A stretch of 12,935 bases of DNA from assembly GCF_000961885.1 (NCBI RefSeq), contig NZ_JZKH01000145.1:1-12935 (forward strand), read 5' to 3'. Shown piece after piece: positions 5,807 through 12,935 of the stretch; the first letter of the stretch is position 1; every line of letters starts with the position of its first letter. The position numbers and the translations under genes are program-made. The DNA comes from Streptomyces rubellomurinus (GTDB taxonomy: Bacteria > Actinomycetota > Actinomycetes > Streptomycetales > Streptomycetaceae). Below the pieces are notes generated by a model. That model was given only the letters and a program-made list of their open reading frames with translations. It searched no databases and was not told the origin of the DNA.

Positions 5807-7279
5807 TCACACACCCAGGTCAGGCAGCGTGCCCCGGCGGATCACCTCCGCGTACCACCGGGCGCTGTCCTTGGCGGTCCGGGCCTGGGTGGGGTAGTCC
5901 ACGTGGTACAGGCCGAACCGTTTGCCGTAGCCGTGCGCCCACTCGAAGTTGTCCGTGAGCGACCACAGGAAGTATCCCCGCACGTCGGCGCCGGCGGCGA
6001 TCGCCTGCCGGACGGCGTCCAGGTGTCCGTGCAGGTACGCGATGCGCTGCGGATCGTGCACCGCGCCCTCGGGCGTCAGCCGGTCGTCGAAGGCGGCGCC
6101 GTTCTCGGTCACCATCAGCGGGAGCCCGGGGTGTTCGCGGTGGAGGCGCAGCAGCAGTTCGGTCAGGCCGCTCGGGTCGATCGTCCAGCCCATGGCGGTG
6201 CGCGGGCCGGGCGCGCGGGTGAAGAGCAGGTCGCCGCAGCCGGCGAAGGGGGACTGGGCGCCGTCGCCGTGGCCGGCCTCGCTCGCGGCGGCGGCGTCCG
6301 GGGCCTGGCCCTCCGGCAGGGCCGACACCACGGTGGGGGTGTAGTAGTTGACGCCCAGCAGGTCGATCGGCCGGGCGATCGTGGCCGGGTCGCCGTCGTG
6401 GACCAGCTCCGACCAGTCGACCAGGTGCGCGGTGTCGCTGATCAGGTCGGCGGGGTAGGCGCCGTCCAGCATCGGGCCGGTGAAGACGCGGTTGCCCACC
6501 GCGTCGATCCGGCGGGCGGCCTCGCGGTCCGCCGCGGAGTCGGTGCGGGGCCGCACCGCGTGCAGGTTGTGCGACACGGCGATCCGGGCGTCGTGGGGCA
6601 GCGCCGTGCGCAGCGCCTCGACCGCGAGGCCGTGGCCGAGGTTCAGGTGGTGGGCGGCGCGCAGGGCGGCCGTCCAGTCGGCGCGGCCCGGGGCGTGCAC
6701 GCCGGAGCCGTAGCCGAGGAAGGCCGAGCACCAGGGCTCGTTGAGGGTGGTCCACAGGCCCACCCGGTCGCCGAGCGCGTCGGCCACCAGGGCGGCGTAG
6801 TCGGCGAAGCGGCCGGCGGTGTCGCGGGCCGGCCAGCCCCCGAGGTCCTCCAGGTCCTGCGGCAGGTCCCAGTGGTAGAGCGTCAGCGCGGGCTGGATGC
6901 CGTGTTCGAGCAGCTCGTCCACCAGGCGCCGGTAGAAGTCGAGGCCCTGTTTGGCGGCCGGCCCGCGGCCGGTCGGCTGCACCCGGGACCAGGACACCGA
7001 GAACCGGTAGGCGCCCAGGCCGAGTTCGGCCATCAGCCGGACGTCCTGCCGGTAGCGGTGGTAGTGCTCGGTGGCGCGGTCTCCGGTGTCACCGCCGGCG
7101 ATCCGCCCGGGCGTGCGGCTGAAGGTGTCCCAGATCGAGGGCGTCCGGCCGTCCTCGTCGACGGCCCCCTCGATCTGGTACGCCGCCGTCGCGGCCCCCC
7201 AGAGGAAGCCGGCGGGGAAGTCGGGGAGGGCGGGCGGGGCGGTCTCGGCCGGGGACACCTCGGTGTGCGCGGAAGTCAT
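5807..7279 (-). CDS. bglC: Cytoplasmic GH1 beta-glucosidase (cellobiose/cellotriose hydrolase)
   Basis: This 490-aa protein is a glycoside hydrolase family 1 beta-glucosidase. It has no signal peptide, so it works inside the cell on sugars imported by CebEFG, releasing glucose. Landmarks: the N-terminal [15 protein letters not shown] signature (25-39), RFSVSWSR (92-99), YHWDLPQ (135-141), the acid/base Glu181 in TLNEPW, the NYYTP segment (311-315), the nucleophile Glu392 in VTENG, and the glucose-subsite segment WSLTDNFEW near the C-terminus. Length is normal for the family. The ATG at 7279 has AAAGG 7 nt upstream; an earlier in-frame start at 7345 would overlap the upstream permease. It is last in the operon, 49 nt after cebG, with a hairpin behind it. 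The symbol is given because of position in a ceb operon and family. Confidence 0.93.
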   Translation of the reverse strand: MTSAHTEVSPAETAPPALPDFPAGFLWGAATAAYQIEGAVDEDGRTPSIWDTFSRTPGRIAGGDTGDRATEHYHRYRQDVRLMAELGLGAYRFSVSWSRVQPTGRGPAAKQGLDFYRRLVDELLEHGIQPALTLYHWDLPQDLEDLGGWPARDTAGRFADYAALVADALGDRVGLWTTLNEPWCSAFLGYGSGVHAPGRADWTAALRAAHHLNLGHGLAVEALRTALPHDARIAVSHNLHAVRPRTDSAADREAARRIDAVGNRVFTGPMLDGAYPADLISDTAHLVDWSELVHDGDPATIARPIDLLGVNYYTPTVVSALPEGQAPDAAAASEAGHGDGAQSPFAGCGDLLFTRAPGPRTAMGWTIDPSGLTELLLRLHREHPGLPLMVTENGAAFDDRLTPEGAVHDPQRIAYLHGHLDAVRQAIAAGADVRGYFLWSLTDNFEWAHGYGKRFGLYHVDYPTQARTAKDSARWYAEVIRRGTLPDLGV

Positions 7280-7328
7280 GGCTGGCCTTTCCACGTCCAG
7301 TGGGGGAGAGAAGATGACTGACTGAGCA

Positions 7329-8186
7329 TCAATTCTTGACCGCACCGGCGGTGATGCCGCCGACGACGTGCCTGCCGAGGAGGGCGAAGACCAGCAGCAG
7401 CGGTGCCGTCCCGAGCAGCGATCCGGTGAGGATGACGGCCTGGTCGGAGTCGTACGAGCCGCCGCCGAGGCCGGCCAGGGCGACCTGGACGGTGGGATTG
7501 CTCTGGCTCAGCGCGATCAGCGGCCAGAAGAAGTCGTTCCAGGACTGCACGAAGACCAGCATGCCGAGCACGGCCATCCCGGGCCGGGCGATGGGCAGCA
7601 CCACGCTCCACAGGATGCGCAGGCTGCTCGCGCCGTCCATCCGGGCCGCCTCGACCAGTTCGATCGGCAGTGCCTCGGACAGGAACTGCCGCATGAAGAA
7701 CACCCCGAACGCGGCCACCAGGTTCGGCAGGATCACCGACTGAAGTCGGTCGGTCCAGTGCAGTTCGGCCATGATCTGGTACAGCGGGATGACGCTCAGC
7801 TGGGCGGGCACCGTCATGGTCGCCACCACCAGGCTCAGCAGGGCGTTGCGGCCCCGGAACGGCAGTTTGGCGAAGGCGAAGCCGGCGAGCGTCGCGAACA
7901 GCACGGTGCTGGCGGTCACGCAGCTCGCCACCACCACCGAGTTGAGCAGCGCCTCGCCCATGTGGACCTGGTTCCAGGCGATGTCGAGGTTGTGCCACAG
8001 GCTCCCGCCGGGCAGCAGGGGCGGCGGGGTCTGCGCGATCCGGCTGCCGGAGGTCGAGGCGCCGACCAGGGTCCAGTACAGCGGGAAGAGGGAGAGGACG
8101 GCGACGACGATCAGCACCGCGTACGTGAGCGGTCCGGCTCCGGTGAGGCCGCGTGCTCCCGCACGGCGCCCCGGGTTCCTGGCCAT
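7329..8186 (-). CDS. cebG: ABC sugar importer permease CebG-like
   Basis: This 285-aa inner-membrane protein is one of two permeases of a carbohydrate importer of the CUT1 type. It has about six membrane segments (roughly 20-42, 82-107, 115-138, 152-170, 203-226, 250-272) and the EAA loop EAARMDGAS (179-187) followed by VLPIARP, which docks the ATPase. The start ATG at 8186 has GGGGAG 6 nt upstream. Only 2 nt separate it from the stop of cebF, so translation is probably coupled. It forms the channel with CebF, fed by CebE. No ATPase gene is present in the operon; Streptomyces importers of this class use the shared ATPase MsiK encoded elsewhere. Confidence 0.92.
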   Translation of the reverse strand: MARNPGRRAGARGLTGAGPLTYAVLIVVAVLSLFPLYWTLVGASTSGSRIAQTPPPLLPGGSLWHNLDIAWNQVHMGEALLNSVVVASCVTASTVLFATLAGFAFAKLPFRGRNALLSLVVATMTVPAQLSVIPLYQIMAELHWTDRLQSVILPNLVAAFGVFFMRQFLSEALPIELVEAARMDGASSLRILWSVVLPIARPGMAVLGMLVFVQSWNDFFWPLIALSQSNPTVQVALAGLGGGSYDSDQAVILTGSLLGTAPLLLVFALLGRHVVGGITAGAVKN

Positions 8187-8188
8187 TC

Positions 8189-9172
8189 TCAACTCCCCTT
8201 CCGGGCCCGGCGGATGCGGACCAGGGCGAGGTTGAGCGCGCCGATGGCCAGCAGGATCAGCAGCATCGTCCAGGCCACGGCGGCGGCCCGGCCGAGGTGG
8301 AAGGCGTACCAGCCCTGGTCGTACAGGTAGAGCCCGAGGGTCTGGTACTGGTGGGCCGCGCCGCCGCTGTGGCCGGTCGCGCCGCCGCCGAACAGCAGGG
8401 GCTCGCCGAAGAGTTGGGTGGCCCCGATGCCGGAGACCACGACGGTGAACAGGATGGTGGGCCGGATGGACGGCACCGTGACGTGCCGGAACTGCTGCCA
8501 CCGGTTGGCGCCGTCGAGCGCGGCCGCCTCGTACAGGTCGTGCGGGACGGCCTGCATGGCGGCGAGGTAGATCAGGGCGTTGTAGCCCGTCCAACGCCAG
8601 GTGACGATCACGGAGATGGCGATCTGGGAGCTCCAGGTGCCGCCCTCCCAGTCGACCGGGCCGAGGCCCAGGTGGCCCAGCGCCCAGTTGATCATCCCGT
8701 AGTCCCGCCCGAACAGCAGCGTGAACACCAGGGTCGCCGCCGCGATCGAGGTCGCGTAGGGCGCGAGCATCGCGATCCGGAAGAAGCCCCGGCCGCGCAG
8801 GCGGTAGTTGAGGAGGTGGGCCAGGCCGAGGGCCATCAGCAGCTGCGGCACGGTGGAGAGCAGACCGATGGTCAGGGTGTTGCGCAGGGCGTTCCAGAAC
8901 AGGTCGTCGTGGAGCATCCGGGTGTAGTTCCCGAAGCCGCGCCACTGCATCTGGTCGGACGTCTGGAGGTCGACGCTGTGCAGCGACACCCAGCCGGTGT
9001 AGATCAGCGGGAACAGGCCGAAGGCCAGGAAGCAGAGGAAGAACGGCGCGACGTACAGGTACGGCGACGCCTTGAGGTCCCACCGGTAGAGCCGGGTGCG
9101 CCAGGGGCGCGGTGGCGGGGGAGCGGGGCGCCTCCCGCCGGGGGCGGTGGCCGGGACGGCCTCGTCGAGCAT
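8189..9172 (-). CDS. cebF: ABC sugar importer permease CebF-like
   Basis: This 327-aa protein is the MalF-like partner permease of the cello-oligosaccharide importer. A proline-rich cytoplasmic N-terminus (1-30) precedes about six membrane segments (first at 38-60), and the EAA loop is EAAALDGAN (215-223) followed by VTVPSIRP. It lacks the large periplasmic loop of E. coli MalF, as is usual in actinobacteria. The ATG at 9172 has GAGG about 8 nt upstream. The 83-nt gap from cebE contains a strong hairpin, whereas the junction with cebG is only 2 nt, so cebF and cebG are probably made together and at lower levels than cebE. Substrate specificity is inferred from the operon and the CebR box. Confidence 0.92.
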   Translation of the reverse strand: MLDEAVPATAPGGRRPAPPPPRPWRTRLYRWDLKASPYLYVAPFFLCFLAFGLFPLIYTGWVSLHSVDLQTSDQMQWRGFGNYTRMLHDDLFWNALRNTLTIGLLSTVPQLLMALGLAHLLNYRLRGRGFFRIAMLAPYATSIAAATLVFTLLFGRDYGMINWALGHLGLGPVDWEGGTWSSQIAISVIVTWRWTGYNALIYLAAMQAVPHDLYEAAALDGANRWQQFRHVTVPSIRPTILFTVVVSGIGATQLFGEPLLFGGGATGHSGGAAHQYQTLGLYLYDQGWYAFHLGRAAAVAWTMLLILLAIGALNLALVRIRRARKGS

Positions 9173-9200
9173 GGTCGTGACCTCTCTCGGGAGGGCGGGG

Positions 9201-9229
9201 CCGGCCCCGTTCCGGCCGGTCGGGGCCGG
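9201..9229 (-). other. Strong hairpin between cebE and cebF
   Basis: CCGGCCCCG (9201-9209) pairs perfectly with CGGGGCCGG (9221-9229) around an 11-nt loop that itself contains a CCGGCCGG palindrome. With no T-run and an operon continuing behind it, it looks like a partial terminator or a 3' stability element that raises binding-protein mRNA over permease mRNA, as known for malE-malF type operons. The role is inferred. Confidence 0.5.
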
Positions 9230-9255
9230 GACGGGTGGGCGCCCGGGACGGGCCG

Positions 9256-10611
9256 TCAGTCGCTGACCTTGTCGTCGATCTCCTTGACGGCCGTGCTCCA
9301 CGCCTTGGCGGGGTCGCTCTGGTGCTGCTCGATGCTGAGCAGGGCGCCGTTGGTGAGGGCGTCCTTGACGAGGCCGTCCCACTCGCCGATCACGGTCGGG
9401 TTGATGGACTGCGCGGTGGCGGCGAAGATCTGGCCGGTGGGCGTGTCGCCGAAGTAGTCGAGCTTGGCGCCCTGCACCTCCGGCCGGCTCAGCGCCCCGG
9501 TGGTGGAGGGCAGGTTGCCGACCGAGGTGAAGACCTTGGCCTGCTGGGCGGGCGCGGTGAGCCAGGCGGCGAGCGCCGCGGCCTCCTTCTGGTGCTTGCC
9601 GGCCTTGGGCACGGTGAGGAAGGAGCCGCCCCAGTTGCCGGCGGACGGGGCGGCGGCGATGTCCCACTTCCCCTTGTTGGCGGGCCCGGACTTGTCGGAG
9701 ACGATGGCCGTCATCCAGGACGGGCAGGCCACGGTGGCGAACTTGGAGTTGGCGAACGCCTGGTTCCACGGGGTGTCGAACTGCTTGAGACCGGCGCTGA
9801 TCCCGGCCTGGATCGCACTGGTGGACAGGTCCCAGGCGGCCTTGACGCCGGGGCTGTTCTTGTAGTCCAGCTTGCCGCTCGCGTCGTCGTACTGCAGCGG
9901 GCTGGAGGACACCACGGCGTTGAACAGGCCGCCGGCGGAGTCGGTGAAGAAGGTGCCGGCGGGCGCCTTGGCCTGGTACTGCTTGCCGGTGTCGAGGAAC
10001 TTGGCCCAGTCGCCCTGCCAGAGCTTGGCCACCTCGGCGCGGTCGGTGGGCAGCCCGGCCTGCTGGAACAGGTCCTTGCGGTAGCAGATCGCCATCGGGC
10101 CGATGTCGGTGCCCAGGCCGATCACGGCGCCGCCCTGGGCGGTGGCCTGCTGCGACTTCCAGGGCAGGAAGGCGCCCTTGTCGACTCCCGCCGCCGTGCC
10201 GAGGTCGACGAACTTGTTCGCCTGCTTCTTGACCACCTGGGCGATCCGGCCGACCTCGACCGCCTGGATGTCGTCCAGGCCGCTGCCCGAGGCCAGGTGG
10301 GTCTGCAGGGCGGGGTAGTAGTCGCTCTCCTGCTGGACGGTGTGCTCCACGATGGTGATGCCGGGGTGCTCGCGCATGTACGCGTCGAACAGGCCGGCCT
10401 CCTTGTAGCCGAAGGTGCCGTAGTCGCCCACGGTCAGGGTGACCTTGCCGCCGGAGGCCGCGCCCGTGCCGGTGCCGGAGCTGCTGCCGGAGCTGCTGCA
10501 GCCGGCGACCAGCAGGGCGCACAGAGCCGCGACGGCGGCGGCGGGAAGCGGCTTACGCGCCTGACGGGCGGCGGCTGTTCTGGTGCTGGGGGTGGTGCCG
10601 GGGTTCCGCAT
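9256..10611 (-). CDS. cebE: Cellobiose/cello-oligosaccharide-binding lipoprotein CebE-like
   Basis: This 451-aa extracellular solute-binding lipoprotein is the substrate receptor of the importer. A lipoprotein signal peptide ends in the lipobox LVAGC with Cys38, followed by a Ser/Gly-rich tether (39-53). The mature part is a family 1 sugar-binding protein; stretches such as IGLGTDIGPMAICYRKDLFQQAGLPTD, FATVACPSWM and NWGGSFLTVPKAGKH are strongly reminiscent of Streptomyces CebE proteins. The ATG at 10611 has AGGAG 8 nt upstream. It is first in the operon cebE-cebF-cebG-bglC, transcribed from a promoter at 10728-10756 with the CebR operator in its leader. A paralogous specificity such as xylobiose is possible, but the exact CebR-type operator and downstream beta-glucosidase favour cello-oligosaccharides. 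Confidence 0.92.
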   Translation of the reverse strand: MRNPGTTPSTRTAAARQARKPLPAAAVAALCALLVAGCSSSGSSSGTGTGAASGGKVTLTVGDYGTFGYKEAGLFDAYMREHPGITIVEHTVQQESDYYPALQTHLASGSGLDDIQAVEVGRIAQVVKKQANKFVDLGTAAGVDKGAFLPWKSQQATAQGGAVIGLGTDIGPMAICYRKDLFQQAGLPTDRAEVAKLWQGDWAKFLDTGKQYQAKAPAGTFFTDSAGGLFNAVVSSSPLQYDDASGKLDYKNSPGVKAAWDLSTSAIQAGISAGLKQFDTPWNQAFANSKFATVACPSWMTAIVSDKSGPANKGKWDIAAAPSAGNWGGSFLTVPKAGKHQKEAAALAAWLTAPAQQAKVFTSVGNLPSTTGALSRPEVQGAKLDYFGDTPTGQIFAATAQSINPTVIGEWDGLVKDALTNGALLSIEQHQSDPAKAWSTAVKEIDDKVSD

Positions 10612-10699
10612 GGCCGAATCTCCTCGTCCAGGGTGGTCCATGGCAAACGCCGCGCGAATGGCGGCCGGCATAGCTGGGGGAGCGGGGTGGAACACACCT

Positions 10700-10715
10700 G
10701 TGGGAGCGCTCCCAC
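10700..10715. promoter_or_regulatory. CebR operator
   Basis: A perfect 16-bp palindrome, GTGGGAGCGCTCCCAC, contains the 14-bp CebR consensus TGGGAGCGCTCCCA (10701-10714) known from Streptomyces. It lies in the cebE leader about 7-20 nt downstream of the predicted transcription start and 90 nt before the ATG. Bound CebR would block the polymerase leaving the promoter; cellobiose or cellotriose would release it. It is the only exact copy I found in the window. Confidence 0.95.
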
Positions 10716-10727
10716 CGCGATGTGGGA

Positions 10728-10756
10728 AGATTGCTTCGCCGCGCGAGGCGTGTCAA
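10728..10756 (-). promoter_or_regulatory. Predicted cebE promoter
   Basis: On the minus strand a perfect TTGACA (-35, 10751-10756) is followed after 17 nt by CAATCT (-10, 10728-10733). The predicted start near 10721 places the CebR palindrome immediately downstream. This is an unusually consensus-like sigma-70-type promoter for this GC-rich DNA. Confidence 0.75.
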
Positions 10757-10826
10757 GGGCGTGCATCGGCTCCGTTACCGGACCGTGTCGTCCGGCCGCC
10801 CTCGGTGCCGGTCGCCGCAGCCACCA

Positions 10827-10868
10827 CCGCCGTCCGCATTCCGCCGTCCGAGTTCCGCCGTCCGCCGG
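10827..10868. repeat. Three 14-bp tandem repeats in the cebR leader
   Basis: Units at 10827-10840, 10841-10854 and 10855-10868 each begin CCGCCGTCCG and differ only in the last four bases. The array runs directly into the ribosome binding site of cebR. It may be slippage-generated or affect translation; no function can be read from it. Confidence 0.55.
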
Positions 10869-10878
10869 GAGAACGATC

Positions 10879-11913
10879 ATGAGCCGAGCCGCGCAGCAGC
10901 CACCCGCCGCCCGCCCCACCCTGGAGGCGGTCGCGGCGCGGGCCGGTGTGGGCCGGGGCACGGTGTCCCGCGTCGTCAACGGCTCGCCCAGGGTGAGCGC
11001 CAAGGCCCGCGCGGCGGTCGAGCAGGCCATCGCGGAGCTCGGTTACGTCCCCAACCAGGCGGCGCGCTCCCTGGTCACCTCCCGGACCGACGCCGTCGCG
11101 CTGGTCATCCCGGAGAGCGTGGCGAAACTGAGCTCCGAGCCCTACTTCTCCGACATCATCACCGGGGTCTCCGCCGAACTCGCCGATTCCGACCTGCAGT
11201 TGCTGCTGGTGCTGGTCCGCGACGAGCACGAGCGGGAGCGGCTGACTCGCTACCTCGCCGCCCGCCGGGTGGACGGCGTCCTGCTGGTCTCCGTGCACCA
11301 GGACGACCCCCTCCCCGAGCTGCTGGAGCGGCTGGAGCTGCCCGCCGTGCTCAGCGGCCGCCGCTCGGCGCAGGAGACGCTCGGCTACGTGCACGCCGAC
11401 AACGCGGGCGGCGCCCGGGCGGCCGTCCGGCACCTGCTGTCCCGGGGCAGGACGGCCATCGCCACCGTCACCGGGCCGCTCGACATGGAGGCCGCCGCGG
11501 CGCGGCTGGCCGGCTACCGGCAGGCGCTCGACGAGGCCGCCGTCCCGGCCGACGAGGGCCTCGTCGCCCACGGGGACTTCACCGAGCACGGCGGACGCGA
11601 GGGCATGCGGGACCTGCTCGCCCGCCGGCCGGGCCTGGACGCGGTGTTCTGCGCCTCGGACCTGATGGCGGCGGGCGCGATGCAGGCGCTGCGCGAGGCG
11701 GGCCGGCGGGTGCCGCAGGACGTCGCCGTGGTCGGGTTCGACGACTCCGTGGTGGCCCGGCATACCGAGCCGCCGCTCACCAGCGTGCGCCAACCGACCG
11801 AGGAGATGGGGCGGTTGATGGTCCGGCTGCTGCTCGAGGAGATCGCCCGGCCGGCCCGGCTCCGCCGGCAGGTGGTCCTGCCGACGGAGCTGGTGGTGCG
11901 GGAGTCGGCGTGA
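10879..11913 (+). CDS. cebR: LacI-family cellulose-utilisation repressor CebR-like
   Basis: This 344-aa repressor is divergent from cebE. The helix-turn-helix reads LEAVAARAGVGRGTVSRVVN (15-34), and the hinge is canonical (GYVPNQAARSL, Leu65). The sensor domain carries PYFSDIITGVSAEL and LQLLLVLVR, FCASDLMAAGAM and VPQDVAVVGFDD. These features and the divergent cebE operator match Streptomyces CebR, which is released by cellobiose and cellotriose. The ATG at 10879 has GGGAG 7 nt upstream; the frame is open far upstream, but that part is antisense to cebE and lacks protein character. The stop lies 11 nt from the stop of the convergent GH5 gene. The palindrome is about 165 nt upstream of the start, so autoregulation is possible but unproven. 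Confidence 0.92.
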   Translation: MSRAAQQPPAARPTLEAVAARAGVGRGTVSRVVNGSPRVSAKARAAVEQAIAELGYVPNQAARSLVTSRTDAVALVIPESVAKLSSEPYFSDIITGVSAELADSDLQLLLVLVRDEHERERLTRYLAARRVDGVLLVSVHQDDPLPELLERLELPAVLSGRRSAQETLGYVHADNAGGARAAVRHLLSRGRTAIATVTGPLDMEAAAARLAGYRQALDEAAVPADEGLVAHGDFTEHGGREGMRDLLARRPGLDAVFCASDLMAAGAMQALREAGRRVPQDVAVVGFDDSVVARHTEPPLTSVRQPTEEMGRLMVRLLLEEIARPARLRRQVVLPTELVVRESA

Positions 11914-11924
11914 GCGGGGCGTGA

Positions 11925-12935
11925 CTACAGGCCGGCGAGGTGGGCGCGGTAGCCGGCGCCGAAGCCGGTCGGCGTGCCGTCGTAGGAGCTGATCAGCGCC
12001 GGGCCGCTGCCGCAGTCCCAGGTGTTCCAGGCCCAGGCGAGGTAGGAGACGCCGTGCCGGTCCAGCCACGGCAGCAGGGTGTCCAGGTAGCCGTGGGCGC
12101 AGTCGTTCTCGCCCGCCTCGCCGGTGACCACCGGGACCTGGGCCGCCAGCGGGCCGAGCTGGGCGTCCCAGCAGGAACTGGTGCTGCAGGCGTTGAAGTT
12201 GTAGGAGTGCCAGGACGCGGCCAGGTTGTGCAGCGGATCATTCGGTCGGTACGCGGCCCACTGGGTGAGGTCGTTGGCGTACTCCAGGCCGCCCAGCAGC
12301 AGGACGTTGTCCGCGCCGGTCGAGCGCACCGCGTCGACCATCGCCTGCATGCCGGCGACCCGGAAGCCGATGCCGGCGCAGCTGCCGCCGTCCCGCCAGC
12401 AGGCCCAGCCACTGGCCGCGCTCCCGGTGGCGCGTGACGGGTAGGGCTCGTTGAACAGGTCGAAGACGGTGGCGTCGTCGCCCTTGAAGGTCTGCGCCAC
12501 CGAGGTCCAGAACGGCAGGGCTCCGGCGGCGTCCGGCATGGGCTTCTGGCAGGTGGCGTCGGCGTCGGAGCAGCCGGCGGACGGTCCGGTGTACGCCCCG
12601 TCCGTCCAGTGGAGGTCCAGGACGGTCACCAGGCCGTTGCGGTGCAGCAGGTCGACGTAGCTCCGTACGGCGCTGATGTAGGCCGCGCCGGCGTAGGCGG
12701 GTTCGACGTTGGAGTGGCCGAGCCAGCAGTCCTCGTTGAGCGGCACGCGGACGGCGTTGATGCCCCAGGACTTCATCGCGGTGACGGACGTCTGGTCGGC
12801 CGGCCCGTCGAAGAAACCGTGGCCCTGGACGCACATGAACTCGGCGCCCGACCGGTTGACCCCGTGCAGGGTGATCGGGGTGCCGTCGGCCTTCGCCAGG
12901 GTGGCCCCGGCGACGTGCACGGCCGGGGCCTGCCC
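11925..12935 (-). CDS. GH5 cellulase-type glycoside hydrolase, N-terminus beyond window
   Basis: The frame stays open to the window edge, giving 336 residues of the C-terminal part; a signal peptide, and perhaps a binding module, should lie beyond base 12935. The visible part is a complete-looking GH5 barrel: TLHGVNRSGAEFMC near the start, RVPLNEDCW, LDLHW, the acid/base Glu in LFNEPY (codon 12447-12449), SWHSYNF, the nucleophile Glu in VTGEAGE (codon 12117-12119) and WAWNTWDCG. About eleven cysteines suggest several disulfides, consistent with secretion. The likely role is endoglucanase; mannanase or another GH5 activity cannot be excluded. GTG at 12920 is in frame but is not taken as the start, because it would remove any signal peptide. 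It ends in TAG and converges on cebR with an 11-nt gap. Any CebR box for it would be outside the window. Confidence 0.9.
   Translation of the reverse strand, partial: GQAPAVHVAGATLAKADGTPITLHGVNRSGAEFMCVQGHGFFDGPADQTSVTAMKSWGINAVRVPLNEDCWLGHSNVEPAYAGAAYISAVRSYVDLLHRNGLVTVLDLHWTDGAYTGPSAGCSDADATCQKPMPDAAGALPFWTSVAQTFKGDDATVFDLFNEPYPSRATGSAASGWACWRDGGSCAGIGFRVAGMQAMVDAVRSTGADNVLLLGGLEYANDLTQWAAYRPNDPLHNLAASWHSYNFNACSTSSCWDAQLGPLAAQVPVVTGEAGENDCAHGYLDTLLPWLDRHGVSYLAWAWNTWDCGSGPALISSYDGTPTGFGAGYRAHLAGL

Noticed and set aside
5617..5814. Longer start of the lacI-type gene at 5814
   Set aside because: The extension translates the tandem repeats and has no similarity to LacI N-termini. It would also overlap the end of bglC.
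7280..7328. Possible separate promoter or regulator site before bglC
   Set aside because: The 49-nt gap holds no promoter-like hexamers or CebR-type palindrome, only a minor CCAC/GTGG stem. Read-through from cebG is the simplest reading.
9235..10878. Upstream extension of the cebR frame giving an 892-residue product
   Set aside because: The extra part is antisense to cebE, is low complexity and has no domain. The ATG at 10879 has a good ribosome binding site and sits 12 residues before the DNA-binding domain.
11914..11924. Terminator between cebR and the GH5 gene
   Set aside because: The gap is only 11 nt and no stem is visible there or in the flanking gene ends.
1..12935. tRNA or rRNA genes, CRISPR arrays, insertion sequences, phage or attachment sites
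   Set aside because: None seen. The repeats found are short leader arrays without spacers, and no transposase or integrase-like protein is encoded.

Overview
The window is very GC-rich, with strong third-position G/C bias, GTG starts, GGAG-type ribosome binding sites and short intergenic gaps. The encoded proteins (GH6, GH11, GH62 and GH5 secreted enzymes, a CebEFG-type sugar importer, LacI regulators) point to a cellulolytic, xylanolytic actinomycete, most likely Streptomyces or a close relative such as Kitasatospora. This assignment rests on gene content and style; I could not search a database.

Layout, left to right. (1) 42-1016 (+): a secreted, single-domain GH6 endoglucanase. It converges through a GC-rich terminator hairpin (1075-1106) on (2) a minus-strand bicistron, GH11 xylanase (2203-2895) then GH62 arabinofuranosidase (1133-2188). 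Both are secreted and lack a binding module. Upstream of GH11 (2896-3255) is a regulatory region with a good promoter and four CGAAA-N-TTTCG-type boxes, grouped as two pairs spaced 21 and 42 bp centre to centre. (3) 3256-4482 (-): an MFS sugar permease-like transporter, preceded by (4) 4612-5616 (-): a LacI-family regulator with an unusual, shortened hinge. (5) 5807-10611 (-): the cellobiose/cello-oligosaccharide operon cebE-cebF-cebG-bglC. (6) 10879-11913 (+): divergent cebR. A perfect 16-bp palindrome containing TGGGAGCGCTCCCA (10700-10715) lies just downstream of a consensus-like promoter for cebE. (7) 11925 to the window edge (-): a GH5 cellulase-type enzyme, cut off at its N-terminus by the window.

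How the parts work together. GH6 and GH5 cut cellulose outside the cell. GH11 and GH62 open arabinoxylan by cutting the backbone and removing arabinose side chains. CebE captures cellobiose and cellotriose, CebF and CebG form the channel, and BglC hydrolyses the imported sugar to glucose in the cytoplasm. No ABC ATPase is encoded here, which fits Streptomyces carbohydrate importers that share the MsiK ATPase. CebR represses cebEFG-bglC until cello-oligosaccharide is bound. The MFS-LacI pair probably handles a second sugar, possibly a hemicellulose product, but its substrate cannot be read from the sequence.

The core ceb locus is known biology. The less ordinary signals are the phased xylan boxes, the hinge-altered LacI, 14-bp tandem repeats in the leaders of both lacI-type genes, two matching LacI-like sites (one between inverted repeats before the MFS gene, one at a gene end), and G-runs on the template strand just before several start codons. 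I saw no mobile elements, CRISPR arrays, tRNA or rRNA genes.
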